From IMG/VR virus record IMGVR_UViG_3300035670_000701, positions 1 to 36,256 of that record: a DNA stretch of 36,256 nucleotides. One strand, written 5' to 3'. Positions 21,353 to 28,292 of this stretch are shown here, piece after piece. The notes beneath the pieces were generated by a model. It saw only the letters and a list, made by a program, of their open reading frames with translations. It was not told the origin of the DNA and did no database searches. Position 1 is the stretch's first letter, and the number at the start of each line of letters is the position of its first letter. Position numbers and translations under genes: made by a program. This DNA comes from a virus.

Positions 21353-21510
21353 AGTAAAATTACAAGGGCAGCCAAAGAGGCCAGTACTAAAGAAAGAGTA
21401 ACAGAAATAATTTTAGTATTCTTGTCGGAAGAAAACTGATTGATCATCTGAAGTCCAACGACCCAGTTTATCAAAAAAGAAAATATAATTAACTTTAAAA
21501 GAAGTGACAT
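21349..21510 (-). CDS. Small two-helix membrane protein, 53 aa
   Basis: An ORF from ATG 21510 to TGA at 21349-21351, one base after the ThyX stop and overlapping dCMP deaminase as ATGA. Helix 1 is LLKLIIFSFLINWVVGL (residues 4-20). A short polar turn (NQFSSDKNTK) follows, then helix 2, VTLSLVLASLAALVILL (37-53). This hairpin topology fits small holin-like or membrane-anchor proteins. An unusual placement between two nucleotide-synthesis genes argues for a role in phage physiology rather than lysis alone. GGAAGA lies just upstream of the start. Confidence 0.7.
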   Translation of the reverse strand: MSLLLKLIIFSFLINWVVGLQMINQFSSDKNTKIISVTLSLVLASLAALVILL

Positions 21511-21511
21511 A

Positions 21512-22261
21512 TCATCTTCCAATTAACATGGGTACACTTAAGGGAAAGTTCTTGCAAGATAAATCATAAACCGCTTCTGCGTAATCTTGAATCTCCGACT
21601 GTGCGTCTTCTTTCAATCTCTGTGTTAAGAATAAAGCTACAGACTGCAGACTACAAGACCACCTATATACGACATACATTCCATAAGCTGGCAATAGGAG
21701 TCGAGCTTGCTCTGGAGCTATTCCAAGCTCTAGGGCAGAATTATAAAGAGCTTCACATTTTTCAACTAGAGAAATTAATTCCTCACTAAAAAATGCTCCT
21801 GTCATAGGATCCACTGGTCCACCAGAACCCTGCTTTTTATCTTCTGATGCTGTTCTCCATTGATCTTTTTTCGGTATATAAAATTCTGGCTCCATAGTGA
21901 TATACCTACGAGAAGATTCATTCCATGAATCCATAGTGTGATCAGAACCAACTACATACTTCCAATGTTGTCTAGCCACCATAAGCGGAGCTTTGAACTC
22001 AAAAGTCATAAAAGCGTGCCTAAAAGGTGACATATGATTTTCTCTAATTAAAAAATTAAGAAGGCGAGTATCTGAAACAGACATTTCTTTTGATTCTTTT
22101 GCGAAAGAAGCTCTCGCTGCATTTACGACAGATAGATCAGAACCCATATGGTCTACTAATCGAACATATCCCTTATCAAGGACTGTAATCATGTTTGAAC
22201 TTTGACTGGTGCTTTCATTTGCTGAAACAAAAATATCATTATTTGTCATCTTCTTCTTCAT
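21512..22261 (-). CDS. thyX: Flavin-dependent thymidylate synthase (ThyX)
   Basis: A 249-aa ThyX that makes dTMP from dUMP using methylene-tetrahydrofolate and FAD/NADPH. Recognised parts are ENHMSPFRHAFMTF (74-87), MVARQHW (94-100) followed by WNESSRRY (113-120), and EQARLLLP (184-191). The classic RHRx7S motif is altered and lengthened here: ARQHWKYVVGSDHTMDSWNESSRRY departs from RHR...S...SRRY but keeps the conserved N-E-S-S-R-R-Y end. The start at 22261 overlaps the upstream ORF by 23 bases; ATG 22249 is an alternative. It works with the adjacent dCMP deaminase and the reductase. Confidence 0.93.
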   Translation of the reverse strand: MKKKMTNNDIFVSANESTSQSSNMITVLDKGYVRLVDHMGSDLSVVNAARASFAKESKEMSVSDTRLLNFLIRENHMSPFRHAFMTFEFKAPLMVARQHWKYVVGSDHTMDSWNESSRRYITMEPEFYIPKKDQWRTASEDKKQGSGGPVDPMTGAFFSEELISLVEKCEALYNSALELGIAPEQARLLLPAYGMYVVYRWSCSLQSVALFLTQRLKEDAQSEIQDYAEAVYDLSCKNFPLSVPMLIGR

Positions 22262-22607
22262 CCTCTAAATCTTCTATAAAGTCAATTCCAGCTTGTAGTA
22301 TATCATTTTCTATGATGTATTCAACAATAGAGTCATTAAAATTTTCAGAAGATTCTGACATATGATTAAAGAAATCTTTAATATCAGGATTATTTAATGT
22401 AGACAAAGCTTCTTCTGGATTATCTTGAGCAGTTAACATTAGTGATGTCAGATGCTCAAGTGATTCAACTAAAAATTGCATTGTATAATAAACTTCTTTT
22501 AGTGAAATTTGAATATCTGATTTAAAAGCGTTAGATATTTCTTTTAAATCATCTGTTTCTAACATCTCACTAAATTTCTTTTCAAAATCCTCTGGGTTGT
22601 TATCCAT
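22239..22607 (-). CDS. Acidic helical protein, 122 aa, in the ribonucleotide reductase operon
   Basis: Starts at ATG 22607 with AGGAG two to three bases upstream, five bases after the reductase stop. It is strongly acidic, especially at the C-terminus (FIEDLEDEEEDDK). Four to five helices are predicted (KEISNAFKSDIQISLKEVYYTMQFLVESLEHL, and NHMSESSENFNDSIVEYII). No motif is recognised. It could be a regulator or chaperone of the nucleotide enzymes; no function is assigned. Confidence 0.68.
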   Translation of the reverse strand: MDNNPEDFEKKFSEMLETDDLKEISNAFKSDIQISLKEVYYTMQFLVESLEHLTSLMLTAQDNPEEALSTLNNPDIKDFFNHMSESSENFNDSIVEYIIENDILQAGIDFIEDLEDEEEDDK

Positions 22608-22612
22608 TTCTC

Positions 22613-24547
22613 CTACTTAATTGGACATGAACCATCTGCACATTCAAGATTATCCAAAGAAAACTGATTAAGAGAATCTACAAACTGAATATCATTTTTT
22701 ATCTTTGCCTTCATTAGGTCATATTGCTTTTGATCTATCTCCTCATAGGGAGCTAAAGCGAAACCATGGTCGCTATGAAGTAAGAATGAAACAGACTTAA
22801 GTTTGTTCTTATAGTTTTTCTTCATCCATTCTTGAATTTCAGGTAGCTCTTCTTTTCTATAATAGACAGTAACCGATACATTATTGTCAGCCCACTCTGT
22901 TTGAGCTCTTACCACCCATTCTAACTGCTGTATTGCCGTCAAATCTTTAGCTAAAGTGGCATGGGTGGGCGTCTTACATGGGAAGGATACCACACATACT
23001 GTATGATTCTCCTTACCATCTAGACCTACGTCATATTGAACTTCGTAACCTTTCTCTCTGCAGTACGAGACGAGTGGATCACTACTACCCATTCTAACAC
23101 GACGAACATAATACTCGGAATAGGCTGGATGTATACCTGGCGTAACACCAGCAAGTAAGCTTAGTGTACCAGAGGGCTTGACGGTAGTCAACTTAATCGA
23201 AGGATTAATGCCTATGGTACTTGACCAATCTTTATCAAACTCTTTTAGAGCCTCATAACAATCACTTACCCAAGATAGTTGCTCATCTGTAGACTGAAGC
23301 CACCCTGTTATACCTTGTCCAAGTCTTCGATTTCTAGCTATAACACTTTGTGACTTAGCGTAGGGATAGGAGAGATTGGTTATAGCTTTTTGAGTCTTAT
23401 AGAGAAGTTTACTCAAATCTAGTAATTCTTCCTTACTTTCAATATTAGGAAGGAATATCTCCGCCAAGTTACATGGCTCGCCATCCTCAAGGCCTATCTC
23501 TCCGCATGGGTTGGTTCCTATAACTAGCTTGTCATTTACCTTCTCGCCTAATCTGCCATTTTTTCTGATTAGATCACGATTTATTAAGCCATATGGCTCA
23601 CCAGAGCCATCATACCCCTTCCAAAACTCATCTATTATTTCATCGTATGAATCGGCAAAGATGGAATTGTTTGAGTTACCTCTCCATGCCGGAATGTCAC
23701 CCTTGCCCCAGTTTTTTGCACGAAGATACAAGAAGTCATCAGGATCTCCTATGGCGATCTGGGCAGAGCGTCTAGCAGAGCCTGCTACCACTATCTTACC
23801 AATTATATTTGCTATATCAAGAGCATCTATCGATCTTATCTTTTTACCCTCTCTTGCATCTAATATCTTACATATGTCAGCCATACCTTCAATTAGTACT
23901 TCCGGACCAGATGCAGTTCCTCCAAAAGTTTTAAGCGGGGCACCGAAACCTCGAATTAAAACAGTGCTGTAGGTGAAAGATTTTCCAGTATAAAAATAAC
24001 TATCTAATACCTTACCCAATAATGCGGACCACCCCTGCCTAGAATCGGGAACGATAAAATCTGCATCGTTTGTTCTTTGATGGGAAATTGAATGAACATG
24101 CTTAACCTTAGGGAGTTCGTGGACAACCGCTCTTTCAACGGTAAAACCTACACCACCACCAACCATTAAATGATCCATCAAAAACTGAAAATCTTCAACC
24201 TTAGAGATAGTTGTCATCCAGCAGTTTACTAGACTAACTCCACTCATTTTTTCAACTAGAGGAGTACCCAGCTGCCACAGTGATCTTCCTGCGAATATTC
24301 CCTTAAGATTAAATATGTAGTCGAAAAGTCTTTCCGCCTCATCCTGAGTGTAGCCTGCACCAATCTCCTGGGCACCCCTAATGCAGCGGGCAATAGTCTC
24401 ATGCCAGTACTCTTTTCTTCCAATACTTTCAATGTCTCTAGAGTAGGTTCTTTTGTAGACTATTTCGCCCATTCCATTAAATCCCCATGGGGGTGTTTTA
24501 CTGGCGTAAGAATTTACAAAATCTTCTGACAAAATATTAACTGACAT
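22613..24547 (-). CDS. nrdJ: Class II (adenosylcobalamin-dependent) ribonucleoside-triphosphate reductase
   Basis: A 644-aa monomeric reductase of the RTPR (Lactobacillus leichmannii) type that makes dNTPs from NTPs with B12 as radical source. VNCW (C109) is the first redox cysteine. GTNPCGEIGLEDGEPCNLAE holds N346, the thiyl-bearing C348, E350 and the second redox Cys C359. The C-terminus ends CADGSCPIK, the C636/C641 pair that passes electrons from thioredoxin. No allosteric ATP-cone is visible. GGAG lies seven bases before ATG 24547, right after the upstream stop. No B12 synthesis genes are present, so the host must supply the cofactor. A promoter and hairpin leader lie upstream of its operon. 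Confidence 0.95.
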   Translation of the reverse strand: MSVNILSEDFVNSYASKTPPWGFNGMGEIVYKRTYSRDIESIGRKEYWHETIARCIRGAQEIGAGYTQDEAERLFDYIFNLKGIFAGRSLWQLGTPLVEKMSGVSLVNCWMTTISKVEDFQFLMDHLMVGGGVGFTVERAVVHELPKVKHVHSISHQRTNDADFIVPDSRQGWSALLGKVLDSYFYTGKSFTYSTVLIRGFGAPLKTFGGTASGPEVLIEGMADICKILDAREGKKIRSIDALDIANIIGKIVVAGSARRSAQIAIGDPDDFLYLRAKNWGKGDIPAWRGNSNNSIFADSYDEIIDEFWKGYDGSGEPYGLINRDLIRKNGRLGEKVNDKLVIGTNPCGEIGLEDGEPCNLAEIFLPNIESKEELLDLSKLLYKTQKAITNLSYPYAKSQSVIARNRRLGQGITGWLQSTDEQLSWVSDCYEALKEFDKDWSSTIGINPSIKLTTVKPSGTLSLLAGVTPGIHPAYSEYYVRRVRMGSSDPLVSYCREKGYEVQYDVGLDGKENHTVCVVSFPCKTPTHATLAKDLTAIQQLEWVVRAQTEWADNNVSVTVYYRKEELPEIQEWMKKNYKNKLKSVSFLLHSDHGFALAPYEEIDQKQYDLMKAKIKNDIQFVDSLNQFSLDNLECADGSCPIK

Positions 24548-25255
24548 TTACACTCCTGCCTTTTCTATTTTTTTTATGTATTTTTTATTTACCTTAGATA
24601 GTTCTGTGCTTTTTATCTTGATAATTTGATCTATGCTGTATTCTGAATGGATTTTCTTTTCAAAGAAATACCCAGTTCTCCAGTTTAAAACTGTATCAAC
24701 ACTGTGCTGATGCTTCATAAACATGTAACATATAACTGCCCCACCATACGCCCTAATAAGATTAGATACCTTACTTCTAGCATCTTTCATCTGATATTCA
24801 GATAAGGATTCTTCAGTAAGGATTTTTTCATACAACCAATTAAAAGCCTGCCTATTTATCGGCAAAATATCAATCGGATCTACGATGCCAAGAGATAAGA
24901 CGTTATTTCTTTTCTTCACAATTTCAATATCTTCTTTGACTATTGATTTCAAAAGCTCAAACCAATCGTCTTGTTCAAATTGTTTCCATCTAGTGCACCA
25001 AAATAATAAATTACTTGGAGGATCTGGTATTTGAGTTTTTTCAACTAGAGGAAGTATAGTAGCACATGATATTGCTCTTTTAATATATTCTTTTGCTACA
25101 GTTTCATTTCCGTTTTTCTTAAGACTATTATTCCAAAGCTGAGTAATATGAGGGACCCAATCTATATCTGCAACATATATCTTAAGATATTTATCAGCTA
25201 ACTCGACAGAAAGAGTGCCATTCTCTAAAAGTTTTTCATTATCAGAAGTTGACAT
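24548..25255 (-). CDS. Unknown protein, first in the reductase operon, 235 aa
   Basis: Starts at ATG 25255 after GAGGA and stops directly against the reductase start. The product is mainly helical and soluble, with tryptophan- and aromatic-rich segments (DIDWVPHITQLWNN, LLFWCTRWKQFEQDDWFELL) and a basic C-terminus (KVNKKYIKKIEK). There are no P-loop, metal or cysteine motifs. The family is not recognised. Its promoter-proximal place ahead of the reductase suggests co-regulation, possibly an early regulatory or nucleic-acid-binding role. Confidence 0.72.
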   Translation of the reverse strand: MSTSDNEKLLENGTLSVELADKYLKIYVADIDWVPHITQLWNNSLKKNGNETVAKEYIKRAISCATILPLVEKTQIPDPPSNLLFWCTRWKQFEQDDWFELLKSIVKEDIEIVKKRNNVLSLGIVDPIDILPINRQAFNWLYEKILTEESLSEYQMKDARSKVSNLIRAYGGAVICYMFMKHQHSVDTVLNWRTGYFFEKKIHSEYSIDQIIKIKSTELSKVNKKYIKKIEKAGV

Positions 25256-25304
25256 TTAATCCTCAGTAAGTCAAATAAGATTCATGGGTTAACTATCTAT
25301 AGAA

Positions 25305-25330
25305 TTAGCCCCGCCAATTGACGGGGCTAA
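25305..25330. other. Hairpin in the leader of the reductase operon
   Basis: TTAGCCCCG (25305-25313) and CGGGGCTAA (25322-25330) form a 9-bp perfect stem around an 8-base loop. There is no adjacent T-run, so it is an unlikely intrinsic terminator. It lies between a predicted transcription start near 25351 and the first ATG at 25255, so it would be in the 5' leader and could act in attenuation or stability. It is far too small for a cobalamin riboswitch. Confidence 0.7.
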
Positions 25331-25357
25331 GTTCCAATTCTTTTACCCTGCGATCAA

Positions 25358-25366
25358 ATTATACCA
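25358..25366 (-). promoter_or_regulatory. Extended -10 promoter upstream of the reductase operon
   Basis: The minus strand reads TGGTATAAT (25366-25358), a perfect TGn-TATAAT extended -10 with no strong -35. Transcription would start near 25351 and give a leader of about 95 bases carrying the 25305-25330 hairpin. It lies in the 164-base gap between the holin-like gene and the first operon gene. Confidence 0.6.
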
Positions 25367-25419
25367 CAGGTATGTATAAGATGCGAGCTGTTACAACTCT
25401 TAAGACTTAATAAGAAAAA

Positions 25420-25617
25420 TCAGCCTTGTGAAGTCTTACCGAATGCCCCATCGCCTGGGTTCAGGAATCTCATAGCAACTGGTATGACGGCAGCCCAAAG
25501 AGCATTCAATGCCATCTTCCAGTCATTCGTAGCTGCATAGGTTGCAACAGCTGCACCCAATACGCTACGACCATAAGACGCAATCATTTTTTTATTAGCT
25601 TCTGACAATTGTATCAT
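25420..25617 (-). CDS. Holin-like protein, 65 aa
   Basis: Starts at ATG 25617 (MIQLSEANKKM), seven bases after AAGGAG; the longer in-frame start at 25692 runs through the neighbouring gene. The sequence has a hydrophobic, alanine-rich helix pair (RSVLGAAVATYAATNDW and MALNALWAAVIPVAMRFL) and ends NPGDGAFGKTSQG. The R-x-x-x-A-A-x-A-x-Y-x-x-T-x-D-W and LNP-D-x-AFG pattern recalls small holins of actinobacterial phages, a comparison from memory. It would form pores in the cytoplasmic membrane at lysis. It is next to another small membrane protein; no endolysin is visible in this window. Confidence 0.68.
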   Translation of the reverse strand: MIQLSEANKKMIASYGRSVLGAAVATYAATNDWKMALNALWAAVIPVAMRFLNPGDGAFGKTSQG

Positions 25618-25619
25618 TT

Positions 25620-25910
25620 TTAAACTCCTTTGCAAGATAAGTTTTTTCTTATTAGCTTCTCTATAAGAAGATGAAAAGTTAAACCTAGCCACGCTCCTGT
25701 AAATATACTTCCTGATATTTTATTTTCTGTCATTCTCCAAAAGGATTTTGTTAGAGTTTCAATTCTTTTGGACTTTATAGCATACACGTCATACGCTATA
25801 ATTACTAACACCAACATACACCAGGCGAGGACGCCCGAAGTGGTGTCAGACTTTTCTAATCTCAGAGGCTCTGAGAACGCATCAGAGAGCTTTTGCCGAT
25901 GGAACCCCAT
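25620..25910 (-). CDS. Two-helix membrane protein, 96 aa
   Basis: The most plausible start is ATG 25910 (MGFHRQKLSDAF), overlapping the virion-protein gene by 29 bases; GTG 25943 and ATG 25937 are also in frame, and no start has a strong site. Two membrane helices are visible: GVLAWCMLVLVIIAYDVYAI, then SGSIFTGAWLGLTFHLLI, with a basic loop between (KSKRIETLTKSFWRMTENK). The loop charge predicts both termini outside and the loop inside. Placed beside the holin-like gene, with its stop next to the holin ribosome binding site, it is probably a lysis partner or antiholin-type protein. Confidence 0.62.
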   Translation of the reverse strand: MGFHRQKLSDAFSEPLRLEKSDTTSGVLAWCMLVLVIIAYDVYAIKSKRIETLTKSFWRMTENKISGSIFTGAWLGLTFHLLIEKLIRKNLSCKGV

Positions 25911-26511
25911 ACCACTCTTTAACTTTTTCGCGACCATAATCACCTGTTACATTGGGTTGACCATAACCATCTGAGAAAACCTTAGTGCTAACCACACCAT
26001 TAAACTCTGAAGGAACGAAGTAACCAAAAGAACTTGGTGCGCCTTCTTCTTCGGTTCTCTGAGCATGACCGACATTAGTTAATACCTTGGCTGAGTCTAC
26101 ACCATCAAATATATAGTTATTGTAACTATACTCAGAGAAATACTGATTAGCCTGACCAAAATCTCTTGGGAAAGCAGCTGCCCCAGAAAGACCCTTGAAT
26201 TCTAGAGGTCTGAATCTTGCGCCATCATACGTCGCCTTGCCATCAGGGAAGGTGCCGGACAAAGGATGGATGTAAAGAGTTGTGCCATTAAATATTTGAG
26301 ATAAAAATCTATTACCTGGGAATTGACCCGTACCAGGAGCAAAGTGATTATCGGGGAACCCATCCAGAATATGCTCAGTGCTATAGAGTGGGTAGTATGA
26401 ATAAGTGCCTGAACCCTTTGACACGCCATTCATATTCTTATATGGATTTACCATATTTCCAGTGGTTCTACCCTTCAATACGGGTCTAGGACCAACATAA
26501 AATGTAGCCAT
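25882..26511 (-). CDS. Gly/Tyr/Phe-rich probable virion structural protein, 209 aa
   Basis: Starts at ATG 26511 with AAGGAG six bases upstream, giving high expected expression. The product is rich in Gly, Tyr, Phe, Asn and Pro, with motifs MATFYVGPRPVLKGRTT, GTYSYYPLYSTEHILDG, and FAPGTGQFPGNRFLS; no signal, helix or enzyme motif is seen. I associate this pattern with conserved phage-particle proteins of unknown role, not proven. Placed between the tail-gene run and the lysis-like genes, it is probably a decoration or tail-associated protein. Confidence 0.65.
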   Translation of the reverse strand: MATFYVGPRPVLKGRTTGNMVNPYKNMNGVSKGSGTYSYYPLYSTEHILDGFPDNHFAPGTGQFPGNRFLSQIFNGTTLYIHPLSGTFPDGKATYDGARFRPLEFKGLSGAAAFPRDFGQANQYFSEYSYNNYIFDGVDSAKVLTNVGHAQRTEEEGAPSSFGYFVPSEFNGVVSTKVFSDGYGQPNVTGDYGREKVKEWYGVPSAKAL

Positions 26512-26584
26512 GTTTTTCTCCTTATAGAAAATCGTTAACTATATAGTAAAATCGAAAAGCGTATTTCACACTAATGATTAACCA

Positions 26585-27844
26585 TTAAACAGCTTCATAA
26601 TCAATAACTAAATCAGTCAGAATAGGTGCAGTGTTGTCATCTAACATGCTCAGTGTTACCTCAATCCAAACAGACGTAGAAGATCCTGGATTAGACGTAC
26701 TGAATGCAGATCCGTTACTGTATAAAACTCTATAAGAAAAAGCTTCGTCCATTAAAGACAGGGGAATATTGTATATCTTTGGAGTAACATTAAGGACCTC
26801 AGATATTAGGTCACCATTCTTCGGTGTGTATTTTATTATTGTCTTCCCTGAAGGGACAAATTTATCGAATCTTATATCCATATCAGAAAGTCCATAGGTA
26901 TATACATACTTAGGGGATTCATATATGTAATTTCTTTGAATAAATTTAATTCTTATAGCAGTTATATCTTTTTCGGGAAAATAAAATATAAGAGGAGGAG
27001 AATTCCTAATAGCGTCAGAACCTGAATTCTCCCATCCACCAGGCGCGACTCTACCAATAGCTTCAGCTACACCATCATATAATCCGGTTGAGTTAAGTGG
27101 TATCCACCCATCGGACTGAGTTAAGGTAGGATTCTGCTTAGTTGTATATTCTATCAATACTATATCTGTTCCAAAAAATGGATATGGGTTCAACTTAATA
27201 CAATTAGATTTAGTAGCTCCAGATACTTGAAGTGGAACCTGAATATATAACATCATCTGGGCCCCTGCTGCTGATGGTGTATCAGCTATGATGTTTCTAT
27301 ACCATAATTTATCAGAAGAATCCAAAAAAGAATTGTAAATTGGGGTAGATTCAACAACAGCAGCATTTGAATCTACCCCTGGAAAGCTGACATCAACTCT
27401 GGCCTTAAAGTAATCTGGGACAATTTGTCCATTACCAGATTTACCAACTTTGATATGGGAATAAGAACTGCTTCTAACCTTGGGCAGTGTTATAAAGTTA
27501 TATATTGGATCAAAATATAGAAGGTCGGCACCAGAGATAGCAAACGATGTATCAACGAAAGAAGAGTAGTCTAGTTGACTAAAGGACGCCAAAGATATTT
27601 TATTCTCTTGACTTTCCAAATCAGAAACTCTATTTTCTAGATCTACTATCGCATTACTTAAAAATATATTATCTTTTATTACTCTTTCAAAAGCACTTGC
27701 CAACTTAACATCTATGGATTTGGCTTTATTATAAAGGTAGACTAAATCATTGTAATTTTGCTCGATTCTTAAATTGTAATCTGAACTATTTACGGGACCA
27801 TTATACTTAAAATCTCTTTTGGTTGTATTAATAATATCAGCCAT
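26585..27844 (-). CDS. Tail/baseplate-type structural protein, 419 aa
   Basis: The N-terminus (1-85) is a coiled coil (EQNYNDLVYLYNKAKSIDVKL, IVDLENRVSDLESQENK). It is followed by beta-rich domains. A galactose-binding/discoidin-like module around 200-335 includes IRIKFIQRNY (297-306) and YTYGLSDMDIRF (315-326), and a terminal domain ends SVWIEVTLSMLDDNTAPILTDLVIDYEAV. Comparable blocks recur in the next three large genes. Such proteins build the baseplate or tail spike of large phages. The role is inferred from composition and location. Its start overlaps the stop of the 147-aa gene. Confidence 0.76.
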   Translation of the reverse strand: MADIINTTKRDFKYNGPVNSSDYNLRIEQNYNDLVYLYNKAKSIDVKLASAFERVIKDNIFLSNAIVDLENRVSDLESQENKISLASFSQLDYSSFVDTSFAISGADLLYFDPIYNFITLPKVRSSSYSHIKVGKSGNGQIVPDYFKARVDVSFPGVDSNAAVVESTPIYNSFLDSSDKLWYRNIIADTPSAAGAQMMLYIQVPLQVSGATKSNCIKLNPYPFFGTDIVLIEYTTKQNPTLTQSDGWIPLNSTGLYDGVAEAIGRVAPGGWENSGSDAIRNSPPLIFYFPEKDITAIRIKFIQRNYIYESPKYVYTYGLSDMDIRFDKFVPSGKTIIKYTPKNGDLISEVLNVTPKIYNIPLSLMDEAFSYRVLYSNGSAFSTSNPGSSTSVWIEVTLSMLDDNTAPILTDLVIDYEAV

Positions 27845-28280
27845 TTGTCTTACCTTTTTCTAGTGTATTAATTCTAGAGATTAATCTAGATAACCTTCCT
27901 TGATTTCTCAATATAGTACTAAGATATAGTTCATCTTGATCATTTTCATCACTGTAGTCTTTTTCATCTGAGTCAATATAAACCATTAAATTTTCAACAG
28001 GATTAACAACTCCGTCATTTCTAAAAATTTCTTGTAGATTTTCAATAGAGAAGTTATTGTAAATTGAAGTTGTACCAGTCAATTGCTCCACAGCGGGATC
28101 GATAGAAGAGGATAATTGACTCAAGGACGTGCTCACCCTATTGATGTCAAGCAAGAACTGATTTGCCTCCGTAGCCTCTTGCTCGCTGCTTCTAACTCCT
28201 CTATACTTTGCCCTAGTTTTATCAAGTATAGGGGTGATTATTTTTCTTACTTTATTATTACCAGAATAGCTTTTTGCCAT
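27837..28280 (-). CDS. Tail-region structural protein, 147 aa
   Basis: Starts at ATG 28280 (MAKSYSGNNKVRK) with AAGG about eight to ten bases upstream; a GTG three codons earlier lacks a better site. A basic N-terminus is followed by helices (SSEQEATEANQFLLDINRVSTSLSQLSSS) and an acidic middle (DSDEKDYSDENDQDELYLS), ending in a helix (RLSRLISRINTLEK). No enzyme motif is seen. It is sandwiched by 705- and 419-aa tail proteins, so it is probably an assembly adaptor or a tail component. Confidence 0.66.
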   Translation of the reverse strand: MAKSYSGNNKVRKIITPILDKTRAKYRGVRSSEQEATEANQFLLDINRVSTSLSQLSSSIDPAVEQLTGTTSIYNNFSIENLQEIFRNDGVVNPVENLMVYIDSDEKDYSDENDQDELYLSTILRNQGRLSRLISRINTLEKGKTNG

Positions 28281-28292
28281 ATTTACCACACC

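Noticed and set aside
23511-23972. Plus-strand ORF of 153 codons opposite the reductase
   Set aside because: It is antisense to conserved reductase sequence, including the active-site region, with no ribosome binding site; a chance open frame.
25256-25419. Cobalamin riboswitch ahead of the class II reductase
   Set aside because: The leader is only about 95 bases from the predicted start, with one simple hairpin and no multi-helix core, so it is too small for a B12 riboswitch.
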